The notes under the pieces were generated by a model, which saw only the letters and a program-made list of their open reading frames with translations, searched no databases and was not told where the DNA came from. Source: Roseiarcus sp963781895 (lineage in GTDB: Bacteria > Pseudomonadota > Alphaproteobacteria > Rhizobiales > Beijerinckiaceae). From it: 64,000 nt of DNA. Location of the stretch: the NCBI GenBank assembly GCA_963781895.1, contig CAWAIM010000054.1:62001-126000 (forward strand), read 5' to 3'. This document shows positions 25,305-35,780 of the stretch, piece by piece (the first letter of the stretch is position 1; every line of letters starts with the position of its first letter). Both the position numbers and the translations under genes were made by a program.

Positions 25305-26322
25305 GATGGCGGGACGAGACTCAGCGGCGGACTATGACGCCTTCACCTATCATGGCGGCGCGCTGGACGTCGCGCGCCGGCGCGCGCCCAACGCGCCCAA
25401 GCCCTGGATCGATCTCTCGACCGGCGTCAATCCGCACGCCTATCCCCTGCCCGACCTCGCGCCCGAGGTCTGGTCGCGGCTGCCCGGACGCGAAGGGCTC
25501 GCCGAACTCGAGGGCGCCGCCGCCTATCGTTACGGCGTGACGCCTGAAATCGTCGTGGCGGGCCCGGGATCGCAGGCGCTGATTCAGGCGCTGTCACGCA
25601 TTATCCCGCGCGGCGTCGTCGGCGTGCTGGGGCCGACCTACGGCGGTCACGCCGAGGCCTTCGCCGCCGCGGGCGTTCGCGTTGTCGATGCGAAATGGCT
25701 CGAGGACATGTCCGAACTCGACGTGGCGATCGTCGTCAATCCCAACAATCCCGACGGGCGGATCGCGAGACGCGCGGATCTCCTTGAACTGCATGGGGAC
25801 CTCGAGCGGCGCGGCGGGCTCCTGATCGTCGACGAAGCCTTCGCCGATTTCGACGCCGCCGAGGAAAGCCTCGCCCCGGTCCTGCCCGTTGGCGCGATCG
25901 TGCTGCGCTCCTTCGGCAAGAGCTATGGCCTGCCGGGCCTTCGCCTCGGCTTCGCCATCGCTTCACCGGACGTCACGGAGCCGTTGCGGGCGGCCCTCGG
26001 GCCCTGGCCGGTCAGCGGCGCCGCGATCGCGATCGGGACCCAGGCGCTCGCCGATCTCGACTGGACGGATGCGATGCGCGTTCGCCTCGGCGAGGAGGCG
26101 GCGCGGCTCGACGCGCTGCTCGAGGGGAACGGCTGGCGCATCCTCGGCGGGACCCGCCTGTTCCGCCTGGCCGCGCGCGAAGACGCCGGCGAGGTTTTCA
26201 GGCGGCTGCTTGCGGCGGGAATTCTGGTTCGCCCCTTCGCCGGCGCGCCCGAACGACTGCGGTTCGGAATCCCCGGCGTAGAGGCGCACTGGCGGCGGCT
26301 CGCGGCGGCGCTGAACGGGTGA
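25303..26322 (+). CDS. cobC: L-threonine-O-3-phosphate decarboxylase-type aminotransferase
   Basis: A PLP fold-type I enzyme of 339 residues that makes (R)-1-amino-2-propanol O-phosphate, the substrate of CbiB. YHGGALDVARRRAP and WIDLSTGVNPHAYPLP at the N-terminus are diagnostic of CobC/CobD decarboxylases; VVNPNNPDGRIARR, LIVDEAFADFD and RSFGKSYGLPGLRLGF (PLP Lys) complete the fold. Two ATGs (25303, 25306) are possible. It is followed 67 bp later by addB. Confidence 0.93.
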   Translation: MMAGRDSAADYDAFTYHGGALDVARRRAPNAPKPWIDLSTGVNPHAYPLPDLAPEVWSRLPGREGLAELEGAAAYRYGVTPEIVVAGPGSQALIQALSRIIPRGVVGVLGPTYGGHAEAFAAAGVRVVDAKWLEDMSELDVAIVVNPNNPDGRIARRADLLELHGDLERRGGLLIVDEAFADFDAAEESLAPVLPVGAIVLRSFGKSYGLPGLRLGFAIASPDVTEPLRAALGPWPVSGAAIAIGTQALADLDWTDAMRVRLGEEAARLDALLEGNGWRILGGTRLFRLAAREDAGEVFRRLLAAGILVRPFAGAPERLRFGIPGVEAHWRRLAAALNG

Positions 26323-26389
26323 ACTCCTTATCGCGCGGTGCGGGAGAAAGGTCGCTTGCCTTCATGCGCGCCGTGCGTGACAAGCGCGC

Positions 26390-29300
26390 ATGTCGTCCCG
26401 CGATCCGCGCGTCTTCACGATTCCCTCCGGCGCGCCGTTTCTGCCGACGCTGAGCCGCGCGCTGTTGGACGGCGTGCTGATCGACGGCTTTCCCGGCGCG
26501 GGAGGCCCGCTGGCGCTGGCGAGCGCGACGATCTACGTGCCGACGCAACGGGCGGCTTCGGCGCTTGCCGGGGCGCTGTTGGCGGCGAGCGGCGGACAGA
26601 GCGTGCTGCTGCCGCGCATCGCGCCGCTCGGCGCGTTCGAGCCCGACGACGCGACGGCATTTTTCGAGCCGGCGCGGGACGACGCCCCGCGCGCCGGGCC
26701 GCCGCCCGCGGTCGGCGAACTGACGCGCCGTCACACCCTGGCGCTTCTCGCGCGCGCCTGGGGCCAGGCGTTGCGCGGAGCGATCCGCATGGCCGACGAT
26801 GAGGGCAAGCTGGTGTTCGACGATCATGAGCCGGCGCTCGTCGCCACGACTCCGGCGCAGGCCTATGGGCTTGCGGCCGATCTCGGCTCATTGATCGACG
26901 ACATGATCATCGAGGGCGCGTCCTGGGACGGACTCGAAGCGCTCGCTCCGGAGCCCTACGATTCCTATTGGCGCATCACCCTCGACTTTCTCAAAATCGC
27001 CATCGCCCAATGGCCGCGATGGCTCGATGAGCGTGGGCTCATCGATCGCGCCAAGCGGATTTCGCTGCTGGTCGAAGCCGAGATCCAGGCGCTTGAAGCC
27101 CGGGCGCCGCGCGGCCCGACCATCATCGCCGGCTCGACCGGCGCCAACCGCGCGACCGCCAGGCTGATCGCGGCGATCGCCCGCAGCCCCCAGGGCGCCG
27201 TCGTTCTTCCCGGCCTCGACCTGAGCCTCGATGATCGGGCCTGGGCGATGATTGGCGCGAGCGACGAGGCCGCGCAGGGTCTCTCGGGCCATCCGCAAGC
27301 CATGCTGCATCGGCTGATCGCCGCGATCGGCGTCGAGCGGCGGGATGTCACAGCGCTCGGCGCGCCGCCCCCGCCCCTGGTCGCGCGCGCGGAGTTCCTG
27401 AGCGAAGCGCTTCGCCCCGCCGGCTCGACCGATCGCTGGCGCGAACGGGACAAGGCGCTGTCGGCTCCCGCCGTCGCCGCGGCGCTCGAGGGGGTCGCGA
27501 TCATCGTCGCCGACAACGAGAATGAGGAGGCGCTCGCGCTCGCCATCGCCATGCGCGAAGCGCTCACGACGCCTGGAAAAACCGCCGCCCTGATTACGCC
27601 GGAACCGTCGATCGCGCGCCGCGTGTCGGCGGAGCTCGCGCGCTGGGGCGTCGAGGTCGAGGATTCGGCCGGGCGCACGCTCGGCCAGAGCGAGGCTGGG
27701 GCGCTCGCACGGCTTGTCTTGCAGGCGGCGATCGAATTCACGCCGCTCGCGTTTGTGGCGCTGCTCGCCCATCCCGCGGCGCGTTTCGGCCGCGCGCGCG
27801 CCGACTTGGACAGCGCGGCGCGGGCCCTGGAATTGGGCGTTTTCCGTGCGGCGCCGCCCGGCGCGCTCGATGATCTCGACCAGGCGTTCGCGGCGGCGCG
27901 ATCGGCGGCGGCCGACGGCCACGCGCATCCGGCGATCCGGGCGATCGGCGAGAGGGAGCGCGGCGACGGCGAGCGGCTCGCCCGCGACGTTGGGACAGCG
28001 CTCGCGCGGTTGCGCGCAATTCGCTCCGCCGCCTCGTTGCGCGGCTGTCTCGAGGCGCATCGCGCCGCGATCGAGGCCGTGCTCGCCGCGCCCGACGACC
28101 CCTCCATGCCGCATGGTCTCGATCGGCTGAACGAACTCATGGAAGAATGGATCGAGGCGGCGGGCGACGGCTTTCCGTGCGCCTTGGGCGAATACGCCGC
28201 GCTGTTCGACGACGCGCTCGCCGCCCTTCGCGCGCCGCTCGTCACAGGCGGCCATCCGCGCTTGAAGATTCTCGGCCTGCTCGAGGCGCGTCTTCTCTCC
28301 TTCGATCGCGTGCTGCTCGCGGGTCTCGACGAAAAAGTCTGGCCGCCCGCGGTCGAGACCGACGCCTTTCTCAACCGGCCGATGCGCGCCCAGCTGGGCC
28401 TTTCGGCGCCGGAGCGGCGCATCGGTCAGACCGCGCATGATTTCGTCGCCGCGCTCGGCGCCCGCGAGGCGTTTCTCAGCCGCTCCAGGAAGCGCGGGAC
28501 GGAGCCGACCGTCGCCTCGCGCTTTCTCCAACGCATTGTCGCGGCGGCGGGCGCGGGCGCCGAGGCGGTCAAAGCGGCCGAGCGACGCGGCGAGACCTAT
28601 CTTGCGTTCGCTCGCGCGCTCGATCAGCCCGCCGAGGTCGCGCCCGTCAAAAGACCGGAGCCGCGTCCGCCCGCGGAGCTTCGTCCCCGTTCGCTCAGCG
28701 TCACCCGCGTCGAGACCCTTCGGCGAGACCCCTACGCCATTTACGCCGAGCACATCCTCAAGCTCAAGGCGTTGGACCCGATCGCGCGCGAAATTGGGCC
28801 TCGCGAGGCGGGCGAGGCGTGGCACGGCGCGCTGCAGGAATTTTCCGAGCGCTATCCCTCCGGCGCCCTGCCGCCCGAGGCGCGCGAAGTTCTGTCCGGC
28901 CTCGCGCGCACGCGCTTCGCCGCGCTGCTCCAGGACCCGGCGTTCGAAGGCCTGACCTGGCCGAACATCGAAAAGACCCTCGACTTTATTCTCGATTTCG
29001 AGAATGAGTCCCGCGCCGGGATCGAACGCATCTTTGTCGAACGCCCGGGAGAGATCTCATTTCCGCTCGCCGACGGCAGGCCCTTCAGATTGAGGGCGCG
29101 GGCCGACCGGATCGACATCCTGCGATCGGGCGGCGCGACGCTGATCGACTACAAGAGCGGCGCGGCGCCGGGCCCCAAGGAAGTCAAGGTCGGATTTGCG
29201 CCGCAACTGACGCTGGAAGCGGCGATGCTGAGGCGCGGCGGATTCGCAGGCCTCGCGGCGCTCGAGCCGACGGGTGCGCTCTATCTCAAGCTCGGCGGCC

Positions 29301-29536
29301 CGGATGGCGGAGAGGTGAAAGAGGCGGCGGGGAAGAACGTCGACATCCAAAGTCTCGCAGAGACGCATTTCGCCGAGATGAAGACGCTGCTCGACCAGTT
29401 CGCCGATCCAGGGACTCCCTATCTGTCGCGGCCCTTCCCCAAATTCGCGAGCCGCTTCGCCGAGTACGATCATCTGGCGCGCGTCAAGGAATGGTCGGCG
29501 ACCGGCGGCGAAACCGACGCTGGGGAGGAGGCGTGA
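26390..29536 (+). CDS. addB: AddB subunit of the AddAB helicase-nuclease
   Basis: Partner of AddA in double-strand-break end resection and Chi-directed loading of RecA. The 1,048-residue protein starts at ATG 26390 with VFTIPSGAPFLPTLSRAL and IYVPTQRAASALAGALL, as in alphaproteobacterial AddB. Toward the C-terminus TLIDYKSGAAPGPKEVK is the nuclease motif of the RecB/PD-(D/E)XK domain. Very few cysteines are visible, so the 4Fe-4S staple of Bacillus AddB is apparently absent. The stop overlaps the GTG of addA. Confidence 0.93.
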   Translation: MSSRDPRVFTIPSGAPFLPTLSRALLDGVLIDGFPGAGGPLALASATIYVPTQRAASALAGALLAASGGQSVLLPRIAPLGAFEPDDATAFFEPARDDAPRAGPPPAVGELTRRHTLALLARAWGQALRGAIRMADDEGKLVFDDHEPALVATTPAQAYGLAADLGSLIDDMIIEGASWDGLEALAPEPYDSYWRITLDFLKIAIAQWPRWLDERGLIDRAKRISLLVEAEIQALEARAPRGPTIIAGSTGANRATARLIAAIARSPQGAVVLPGLDLSLDDRAWAMIGASDEAAQGLSGHPQAMLHRLIAAIGVERRDVTALGAPPPPLVARAEFLSEALRPAGSTDRWRERDKALSAPAVAAALEGVAIIVADNENEEALALAIAMREALTTPGKTAALITPEPSIARRVSAELARWGVEVEDSAGRTLGQSEAGALARLVLQAAIEFTPLAFVALLAHPAARFGRARADLDSAARALELGVFRAAPPGALDDLDQAFAAARSAAADGHAHPAIRAIGERERGDGERLARDVGTALARLRAIRSAASLRGCLEAHRAAIEAVLAAPDDPSMPHGLDRLNELMEEWIEAAGDGFPCALGEYAALFDDALAALRAPLVTGGHPRLKILGLLEARLLSFDRVLLAGLDEKVWPPAVETDAFLNRPMRAQLGLSAPERRIGQTAHDFVAALGAREAFLSRSRKRGTEPTVASRFLQRIVAAAGAGAEAVKAAERRGETYLAFARALDQPAEVAPVKRPEPRPPAELRPRSLSVTRVETLRRDPYAIYAEHILKLKALDPIAREIGPREAGEAWHGALQEFSERYPSGALPPEAREVLSGLARTRFAALLQDPAFEGLTWPNIEKTLDFILDFENESRAGIERIFVERPGEISFPLADGRPFRLRARADRIDILRSGGATLIDYKSGAAPGPKEVKVGFAPQLTLEAAMLRRGGFAGLAALEPTGALYLKLGGPDGGEVKEAAGKNVDIQSLAETHFAEMKTLLDQFADPGTPYLSRPFPKFASRFAEYDHLARVKEWSATGGETDAGEEA

Positions 29537-32500
29537 ACCGGCCCCTGGTCATTCCATTGACGCTGCGCGCGATGCAGGCGCGCGCCTCGGACCCTTCCGC
29601 CTCGGCGTGGGTGTCCGCCAATGCGGGCAGCGGCAAGACGCATGTGCTGACGCAGCGCGTGCTGCGTCTGCTGCTCGCTGGCACGCCGCCGGCGCAAATC
29701 CTCGGACTGACCTTCACCAAGGCCGCCGCCGCCAACATGGCGGCCCGCATCTTCCAGCAGCTTGCCGATTGGACGAGCCTCAGCGACGAAAAGCTCGCTG
29801 AGGCCATCGTCGCCTCCGGAGCGCCGGTCCCGGGGCCACGCGATCTCGAATTCGCACGACGCCTGTTCGCCCGCACGATCGAGACGCCGGGCGGCCTCAA
29901 AATCCAGACCCTGCACGCGTTCTGCGAGCGATTGCTGCAGCTCTTCCCCTTCGAGGCCAACGTCGCCGCGCATTTCAAAGTCATCGACGAGCGCGAGGCG
30001 GCGCTGCTGATGGAAGAGGCGCGCAATCGGGCGTTCGCCGAGCTGGAGACTTCAGGCGCGAGCGCGGCGGCGCTGGAGCTTGTGGCGCGCGAGGCCGGCG
30101 CCTTCGGCTTCGACCGTCTGCTGCGGGAGGCGCTCGGCCACGCCGAGATTTTCGACGCCTTCGCCGACGCGCGCGACTATGCGGCGGCGTTGCGAACCCG
30201 GCTCGAACTCAGCGCGGACGTCACCCCGGCGAGCGTCGAGGGCGAGATGATCGGCGGGGAAGCGAGGCGCACGCGACGGCAAGCCTGGGTCAGGGCGCTC
30301 CAAGGCGGCTCGAAGAGCGACCAGAATCTGGCGATGACGCTAGGCGAGGCGGACCAGGCTGAAACCGTGACGGCGCGGGCCGCCGCGCTTTTGCGGGCTT
30401 TTTTCGTCGAAGCCGGCCTCGGCGCTCCGCGCGGCGGCGAAGAGCGCAATCTCGTAACCAAGGCGCTCGCCAAACGGACGCCCTCCCTTGCGGCCGATCT
30501 GCTCGAAGAACAGGATCGCCTGATCGCGCTGCGCGACAGGCGACGCGCGGCGCGGACGCTCGAGCGCAGCCAGGCGCTGTTCGCGGTCGCCAAGACGATC
30601 CTGACAGCCTTCGCCCGGCTGAAGGCCGAGCGCGGCCAGCTCGATTTTGCCGACCAGATCGCGCGCGCCTTGGCGCTGGTGACGCGCTCCAGCGCGGCCT
30701 GGGTGCTGCATAAGCTTGACTACGGGCTGGACCATCTGCTCGTCGACGAGGCTCAGGACACGTCGGCCGCGCAATGGCGCATTCTCACCGCGCTGAGCGC
30801 GGAGTTCTTCGTCGGCGCCGGGGCGCGCACGGTGAATCGCACGGTTTTCGCGGTCGGCGACGAGAAGCAGTCGATTTTTTCCTTCCAGGGCGCCGCGCCC
30901 GAGAAATTTGACGAGATGAGGCGCGCGTTCGAGAAGCGCCATAGGGAGGCGGGACGGCAGTTCGTCGGAGTGCCTCTGAATTTCTCGTTCCGTTCGTCAC
31001 CGACGGTGCTCCAAGCCGTCGACAAGACGTTCCAATCCGAACCGGCGCGGCGCGGGCTCACGGCCGCCGGTCAGCCGCAGCCTGTTCACGAGGCGATTCG
31101 CGGCGATATGCAGGGCGTCGTCGAGCTGTGGCCTCCGATCGCTCCAAGCCCCGCGCCCGAGCGCGATGACTGGCGAATGCCGCTCGACGAGCCGTCGCGC
31201 GACGATCCAGCGGTGACGCTGGCGCGCCGCATCGCCAGCGTGATCAGCGACTGGCTCGCGCCAGAATCGCGCGAGCGTATCGTCGATGAGAAGGACGGCC
31301 TGCCGCGACGCATTCGCGAGAGCGACATCATGATCCTGGTGCGCAGGCGCAACGCCTTCTTCGAGGCGATGATCCGCGCGCTGAAAGCCAAGCGGGTGAA
31401 GGCCGCGGGCGCCGACCGGCTGAAACTGCGCGAGCATATCGCGGTGATGGACCTGATCGCCGCCGGCCGCGCGGCGCTGTCGCCGGACGACGATCTCACT
31501 CTCGCCTGCGCGCTCAAATCGCCGCTGATCGGCCTCGACGAGGATGATCTGTTCAGGCTCGCGGCCAGACGGGGAGGTTCGCTCGTCACGGCGCTCGAGG
31601 CCGCTCAGGACGATCGCGCCTGCGAAGCGGCGCGAAGGCTCGCGACCTGGCGCGCGCGGGTCCATGCGCTGTCGCCTTACGCGTTCTACGCCCGGCTTCT
31701 CGGGGAGGACGGCGGCCGCAGGGCGCTCATCGGACGGCTCGGGCACGACGCGGCCGATCCTATCGACGAGTTCCTCGCGCTGGCGCTTGCTCACGAGCAG
31801 CGCGATGCGCCCTCTCTGCACATTTTCCTCGCCGAGGTCGAGGCGACCGACGCCGCCATCAAGCGCGACATGGAGGGCGGGTCCGAAGGCGTGCGCGTGC
31901 TGACCGTTCATGCGAGCAAGGGGCTCGAAGCGCCGATCGTGTTCCTGCCCGACACCTGCGCCACGTCCGGCGGCCGGCATGATCCCAAGCTGCTTGCTCC
32001 TCGCGCCCGCGCGCTCGGATCGCCAGCCGCTTTTCGCCTGGAGCGGCAAGGCGATCGAGGACCCCGAAGCCCTGAAGGTGGCGCGGACAGAGCGGCGCGA
32101 GGCGGAGGCGCGCGAACACCGTCGCCTGCTCTATGTCGCGATGACCCGCGCGGCCCAGCGCCTGATCGTGGCCGGCTATGAGACGGTTCAAAGGCGTAAG
32201 CCCGATTGCTGGTACGACCTGGTTCATTCCGGCCTCGCGCCGTCGATGACCGAGGCCGCCGCGCCTTGGAATGCGGGCGAGACGATCCTGCGGTTCGGCG
32301 AAGGCATGCGCGCCGAGGACGGCGGCGAACGCCCGAGGGTGCGCCCGCCTGACGCGCTGCCCGCATGGCTTCGCGCCAAGGCGCCGCCCGAGTCGGTCGC
32401 CCTGCCGGTCAGCCCCTCACGCCTCGGCGCCGAGCAAGAGGGCGGGCGTGAGCGCGTCGAACAGGGGCGGCTCGCGCACGGCCTGCTGCAGATCCTGCCT

Positions 32501-32965
32501 GATCTCGCCCCGGACCGTCGCGCCGCCGCCGCAAGGGACTATCTCGACGCCTACGGCGGCGCGCTCGCCGCGCCGAGGCGCGTCGCCCTCGCGGCCCAGA
32601 TCGTCGGCGTGATTGAAGCGCCGAATCTCGCCCCGCTGTTCGGCCCCGGCTCGCGCGGCGAGGTGGCGCTGGCGGGCGTGTTGCGGCGGCCCGGACGCGC
32701 TGACATTCCCTACAGCGGCCGCCTCGACCGGCTTCTCGTGACCGAGGCCGGCCTGTCGATCGTCGATTTCAAATTGGGCGCGGCGCCGGTCAGGCCCTCG
32801 CCCGCCCACGTCGCGCAGCTCGCGCTCTATCGCGCCGCTCTGAGGCCGCTCTACCCCGAGAAGCCCGTGAGCGCCGCGCTCGTTTATCTCGACGGGGCGA
32901 CGCTCGCGCCGGTCGACGGGACGGAGCTCGACGCCGCGCTCGAGGCCGCGGTCGGGGCGGGGTGA
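29533..32965 (+). CDS. addA: AddA subunit of the AddAB helicase-nuclease, reading frame interrupted once
   Basis: A UvrD-type helicase with a C-terminal RecB nuclease. SANAGSGKTHVLTQRVL near residue 30 is Walker A, LLVDEAQDTSAAQW motif II, VLTVHASKGLEAPIVFLPD motif V, LLYVAMTRAAQRLIVAG motif VI, and LSIVDFKLGAAP the nuclease motif. Motif V and motif VI are in different frames. The break is at about 31995-31998 (CTTGCTCC), and adding one GC restores a protein of about 1,144 residues. GTG 29533 has GGGGAGGAGGC upstream and overlaps the addB stop. I infer that the intact gene exists in the organism. Confidence 0.9.
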
Positions 32966-33080
32966 AGGCGGGAACGCGCGCGCAACGCGGTCATGACGCG
33001 GAATGCGCCCTGGGCGCCACAGTCTTGCCACAAACCCGCTTGCCTTGATGAGGTCGCATTTCGGCGGCAGGTTCGCCGCG

Positions 33081-34411
33081 ATGTCGAGCGAGAAACGTAG
33101 GGGCCTCCGCCCGGAAATCGATTGCCGCGAGTTTTGGAACGTATGGCGGAGAGGCCCGCGAGGCCGCCGCTGGCGTTTGGCGTGCGCGGTCATGGGCGGG
33201 GCGTTCCTTGCCGCGCAGGGGGGGCTCGCGCCTGCGGCGCACGCGGGCGCGCCTCCAGGCATGGTGCCTTACGACCATCCAGTGTTCAAGAACGGAAAAC
33301 GCATCTTGTGGCACGGCCCTTGGCGGGGCAATGGCGCCAGAGCTGCGCGGGAAAACGTACGCTCCGCGCCGGCCAAAGCCGCCATCGAGACGAAACCGAC
33401 GGCGCAACCACAAGCCTCCCGGCCATTCTCGATCCTCGCCGACCCTGGCGACATCTGCGCCAGCCGCATGGCCAAGGACTTCGCCTCCGTGCTGAGCGAC
33501 GACGGCGAGGCCGGGCGCGCGATTGTCGGATCGACGTCGCCGACCGGATTGGCCAAGGTCGCCAAGGCCGGCATGGCGGATTTCGCCGTCGTAACGTTGG
33601 ACAGCGTGGTCAACGGCGCCGCGGGCGACCCTGAGTGGGTGAAACGGGCGCCTCTGGTCGCTCGAACTCGCTCCCGAGACGGTCGAAGTCATCGCGCCGC
33701 GCGAGGTCAAGTCGATCGGCGATCTTCAGGGTCGAACCGTGAGCTTCGGCGATCCGGACAGCGCGACGGCGATCAGCGCCAAGATGTTGTTTTCCCGCTT
33801 GGGGATCCCGGTCATTCCCATGTACGAGCCAGCGCCCGAAGGGCTCGACGCGCTGGCCGCGGGCAAGCGCGAAGCCGTCGTCGTGCTTGGCGCGAAGGAC
33901 CTGCAGGCGCTTGGCGATTTCGGCGACGGCGGCCGATTTCATGTCGTCGCCATTCCCTGGTCGACGACCCTGGATTCGGTCTACGCTCCCGCGCAAGTGA
34001 CTGCCGCCGACCGTCCGAACCTCGTCGCCGCCCATAGTGCGGTCGACACCGTTGGCGAGCCGATGGCTCTCATCGCGCTCGACGCGCCGCCGGGCTCGCA
34101 GCGCGCGGACATGCTCGGCCGCGTGGCCCGCGCTTTCCTCGACAACTACGACGCCTTCCTCAGCGACAATCACGACGCCCATTGGCGCGATGTCAATCTT
34201 GCGGCCGAGGCGTCGTGGCCGAAGACGCCTTGGGCGAGACTCGCCGCGGCCCAGAGTTGGCTCGATGCGAAGAAGATCTCCCCCGAACTCGTCGCTTGAG
34301 GCGTTCCGCGCCTCGGCGAAGACCGTTGCAGATTCAACCGGGGGCCCGACCGCGAATGATTCGGACCGGCTCTATGAAAGCCTGACGCGCTGGCGGGGCC
34401 CGGTGCAATAG
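33081..34411 (+). CDS. TAXI/NMT1-like periplasmic solute-binding protein, frame interrupted twice
   Basis: After a basic N-terminus comes a signal-like segment (VMGGAFLAAQGGLAPAAHAG). Then DICASRMAKDFASVL, GKVAKAGMADFAVVTLDSV, VIAPREVKSIGDLQGRTVSFG and SATAISAKMLFSRLGI match the TAXI/NMT1 fold of TRAP-type binding proteins; no TRAP permease genes are nearby. Two breaks, at about 33658-33662 (GTCGCTCG) and 34293-34295 (GTCGCTTG), are each repaired by one GC. This joins a C-terminus ending in LYESLTRWRGPVQ and gives about 444 residues. ATG 33081 is the probable start. The ligand is unknown. Confidence 0.6.
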
Positions 34412-34424
34412 GGGAGGACGCGCG

Positions 34425-35024
34425 CTGCCAATTCAGTGGAAAGTTTTCGCGGGCCTGATCGCGGCCGCGTTCGCGGGGGCGCTGGTGTTCGCCTTCTGGC
34501 CCCGCATCGAGCCATCGGCGACCGCGATGAAGGCCGTCGTCGAGCAGCCGGTGTTCGTCTCGCGGACGCCGATCGCGCGTCCGGCCAAGGCCGCCGCTAT
34601 CACGGCGCAGCCGCTCGCCAAGGACGCGATCAATAAACTGGCCATGGCGCTCCGCGACCAGCCTGCGTCGACGAACTCGCCGATCGCGACGCTTTCAATC
34701 CCGATCGACGATGCGCGCAGGCTATGCGCGGAAGGCCTCGTAGCCTTCGCCAACGGCGATATCGCCGCCGCCCGCGGCTTCCTCGCGCGCGCCGCCGAGG
34801 GCGGCGACCCGAGGGCGCTGATGGCGCTCGGCGACACCTACGATCCGGGGACCCTGACCCGTCTCGGCGTCGTCGGCCTGAAGGGCGACGAAGTCGCGGC
34901 GCGCGGCTATTACTCGCGCGCCCTCGCCGCCGGAGTCGGCGGCGCCCGGCAGCGGATCGAAGTCTTTGGCCGCCGCGCAGTATTAGGCGGCAATTCGTTG
35001 GCCCAACAACAAATCCCTGCCTAA
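34425..35024 (+). CDS. Membrane-anchored protein with TPR/Sel1-like C-terminal region
   Basis: A 199-residue protein if read from CTG 34425, which has GGAG eight bases upstream. That start places a hydrophobic anchor (VFAGLIAAAFAGALVFAFW) at residues 7-25. A GTG at 34485 would cut into the anchor. The C-terminal half (ARRLCAEGLVAFANGDIAAARGFLARAAEGGDPRALMALGDTYD, quoted here in parts: AAARGFLARAAEGGDPRAL) looks like one or two helical Sel1/TPR repeats. It starts 14 bp after the TAXI-like gene and probably forms an operon with it. Function unknown. Confidence 0.6.
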   Translation: MPIQWKVFAGLIAAAFAGALVFAFWPRIEPSATAMKAVVEQPVFVSRTPIARPAKAAAITAQPLAKDAINKLAMALRDQPASTNSPIATLSIPIDDARRLCAEGLVAFANGDIAAARGFLARAAEGGDPRALMALGDTYDPGTLTRLGVVGLKGDEVAARGYYSRALAAGVGGARQRIEVFGRRAVLGGNSLAQQQIPA

Positions 35025-35446
35025 AGTCCTTTGAAGAAGCTGGATTTTTGTCGGAAGGCCGGTGCGGCCGCTGTTCCGAAATCCTTCTTGGGCGCAAGCG
35101 GGCGCGCACGCGTTCTGGTTGATGGATACTGCCCGCGCCGACGCGCGATCTGCCGCTCTCCGATCCCCACATCTGTCCGTCGATCGATCGCGTGCGTCGC
35201 GATCGTGCCGCTCGTCGGACTGGGCAAGGCTTTCGACGGGGTGACTAGACCTCGGCGGGCTGATCGGACTTCGGCCGGAGGGAGCTGAACGCGCCGCCGT
35301 CGGACAACCGAAATCGCTTCGGCCGACGCGCCGAGGCGTCTCGCGAGACCTTGCAGTCCCGACTTCAAGCCCGATCGAAAGGGCCCTGCCGACCAATGGC
35401 GGGCGCAGCGCCCAAGGACTGGCCCAGGCCCCGGCGCTCGTCTCAG
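35025..35446. other. Gene-free stretch before the CRP-type site
   Basis: About 420 bp with no ORF that shows protein-like composition and no repeat or RNA structure that I recognise. It is GC-rich and contains several short self-complementary GATCG and CGATC words. Confidence 0.5.
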
Positions 35447-35496
35447 TGTGACGTACGTCACAGCGAAGCGCTGGTCGCTGCGCTTATATCGCGATC
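35447..35496 (+). promoter_or_regulatory. CRP/FNR-family site with class II promoter geometry
   Basis: 35447-35462 is a perfect 16-bp palindrome TGTGACGTACGTCACA, which equals the TGTGA-N6-TCACA consensus of cAMP-CRP. TTATAT at 35484-35489 is a -10 candidate; the implied start near 35496 puts the palindrome centre at about -41.5, the class II activator position. The likely target is the small membrane protein at 35577. Confidence 0.55.
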
Positions 35497-35576
35497 CGCT
35501 TGGAACGGAGGATACCGCCGCGACGGGCGTCGAACCCGCCGCGGGCGGCGCCGCTAGTCCAAAGGGAGACGCCTTC

Positions 35577-35780
35577 ATGACCAAAAGCGAAAAGCACGCC
35601 GGCCCCGAACCTGGCTATCTGGCCGATGATCGGGACCTTCGGCCCACGACCATCGCGCTGATCGCAATTGTGGTGGTTTGGTCGCTCGTCTATTTGCTCG
35701 GCGGCGCCGGCCTCCTGAGCACGATAACGAGCCAGCCTTCGGATAGTCCGGCTTCCGTGCTTACGGCGGTTGACCCCTGA
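35577..35780 (+). CDS. Small single-pass membrane protein
   Basis: A 67-residue protein from ATG 35577, preceded by AAAGGGAGA. An acidic N-terminus (about 1-23) is followed by one membrane helix (IALIAIVVVWSLVYLLGGAGLL, here split as IALIAIVVVWSL and VYLLGGAGLL) and a polar tail. I do not recognise a family. It stands alone behind the CRP-type palindrome at 35447, so its expression may respond to cAMP or to an FNR-type regulator. Confidence 0.65.
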   Translation: MTKSEKHAGPEPGYLADDRDLRPTTIALIAIVVVWSLVYLLGGAGLLSTITSQPSDSPASVLTAVDP

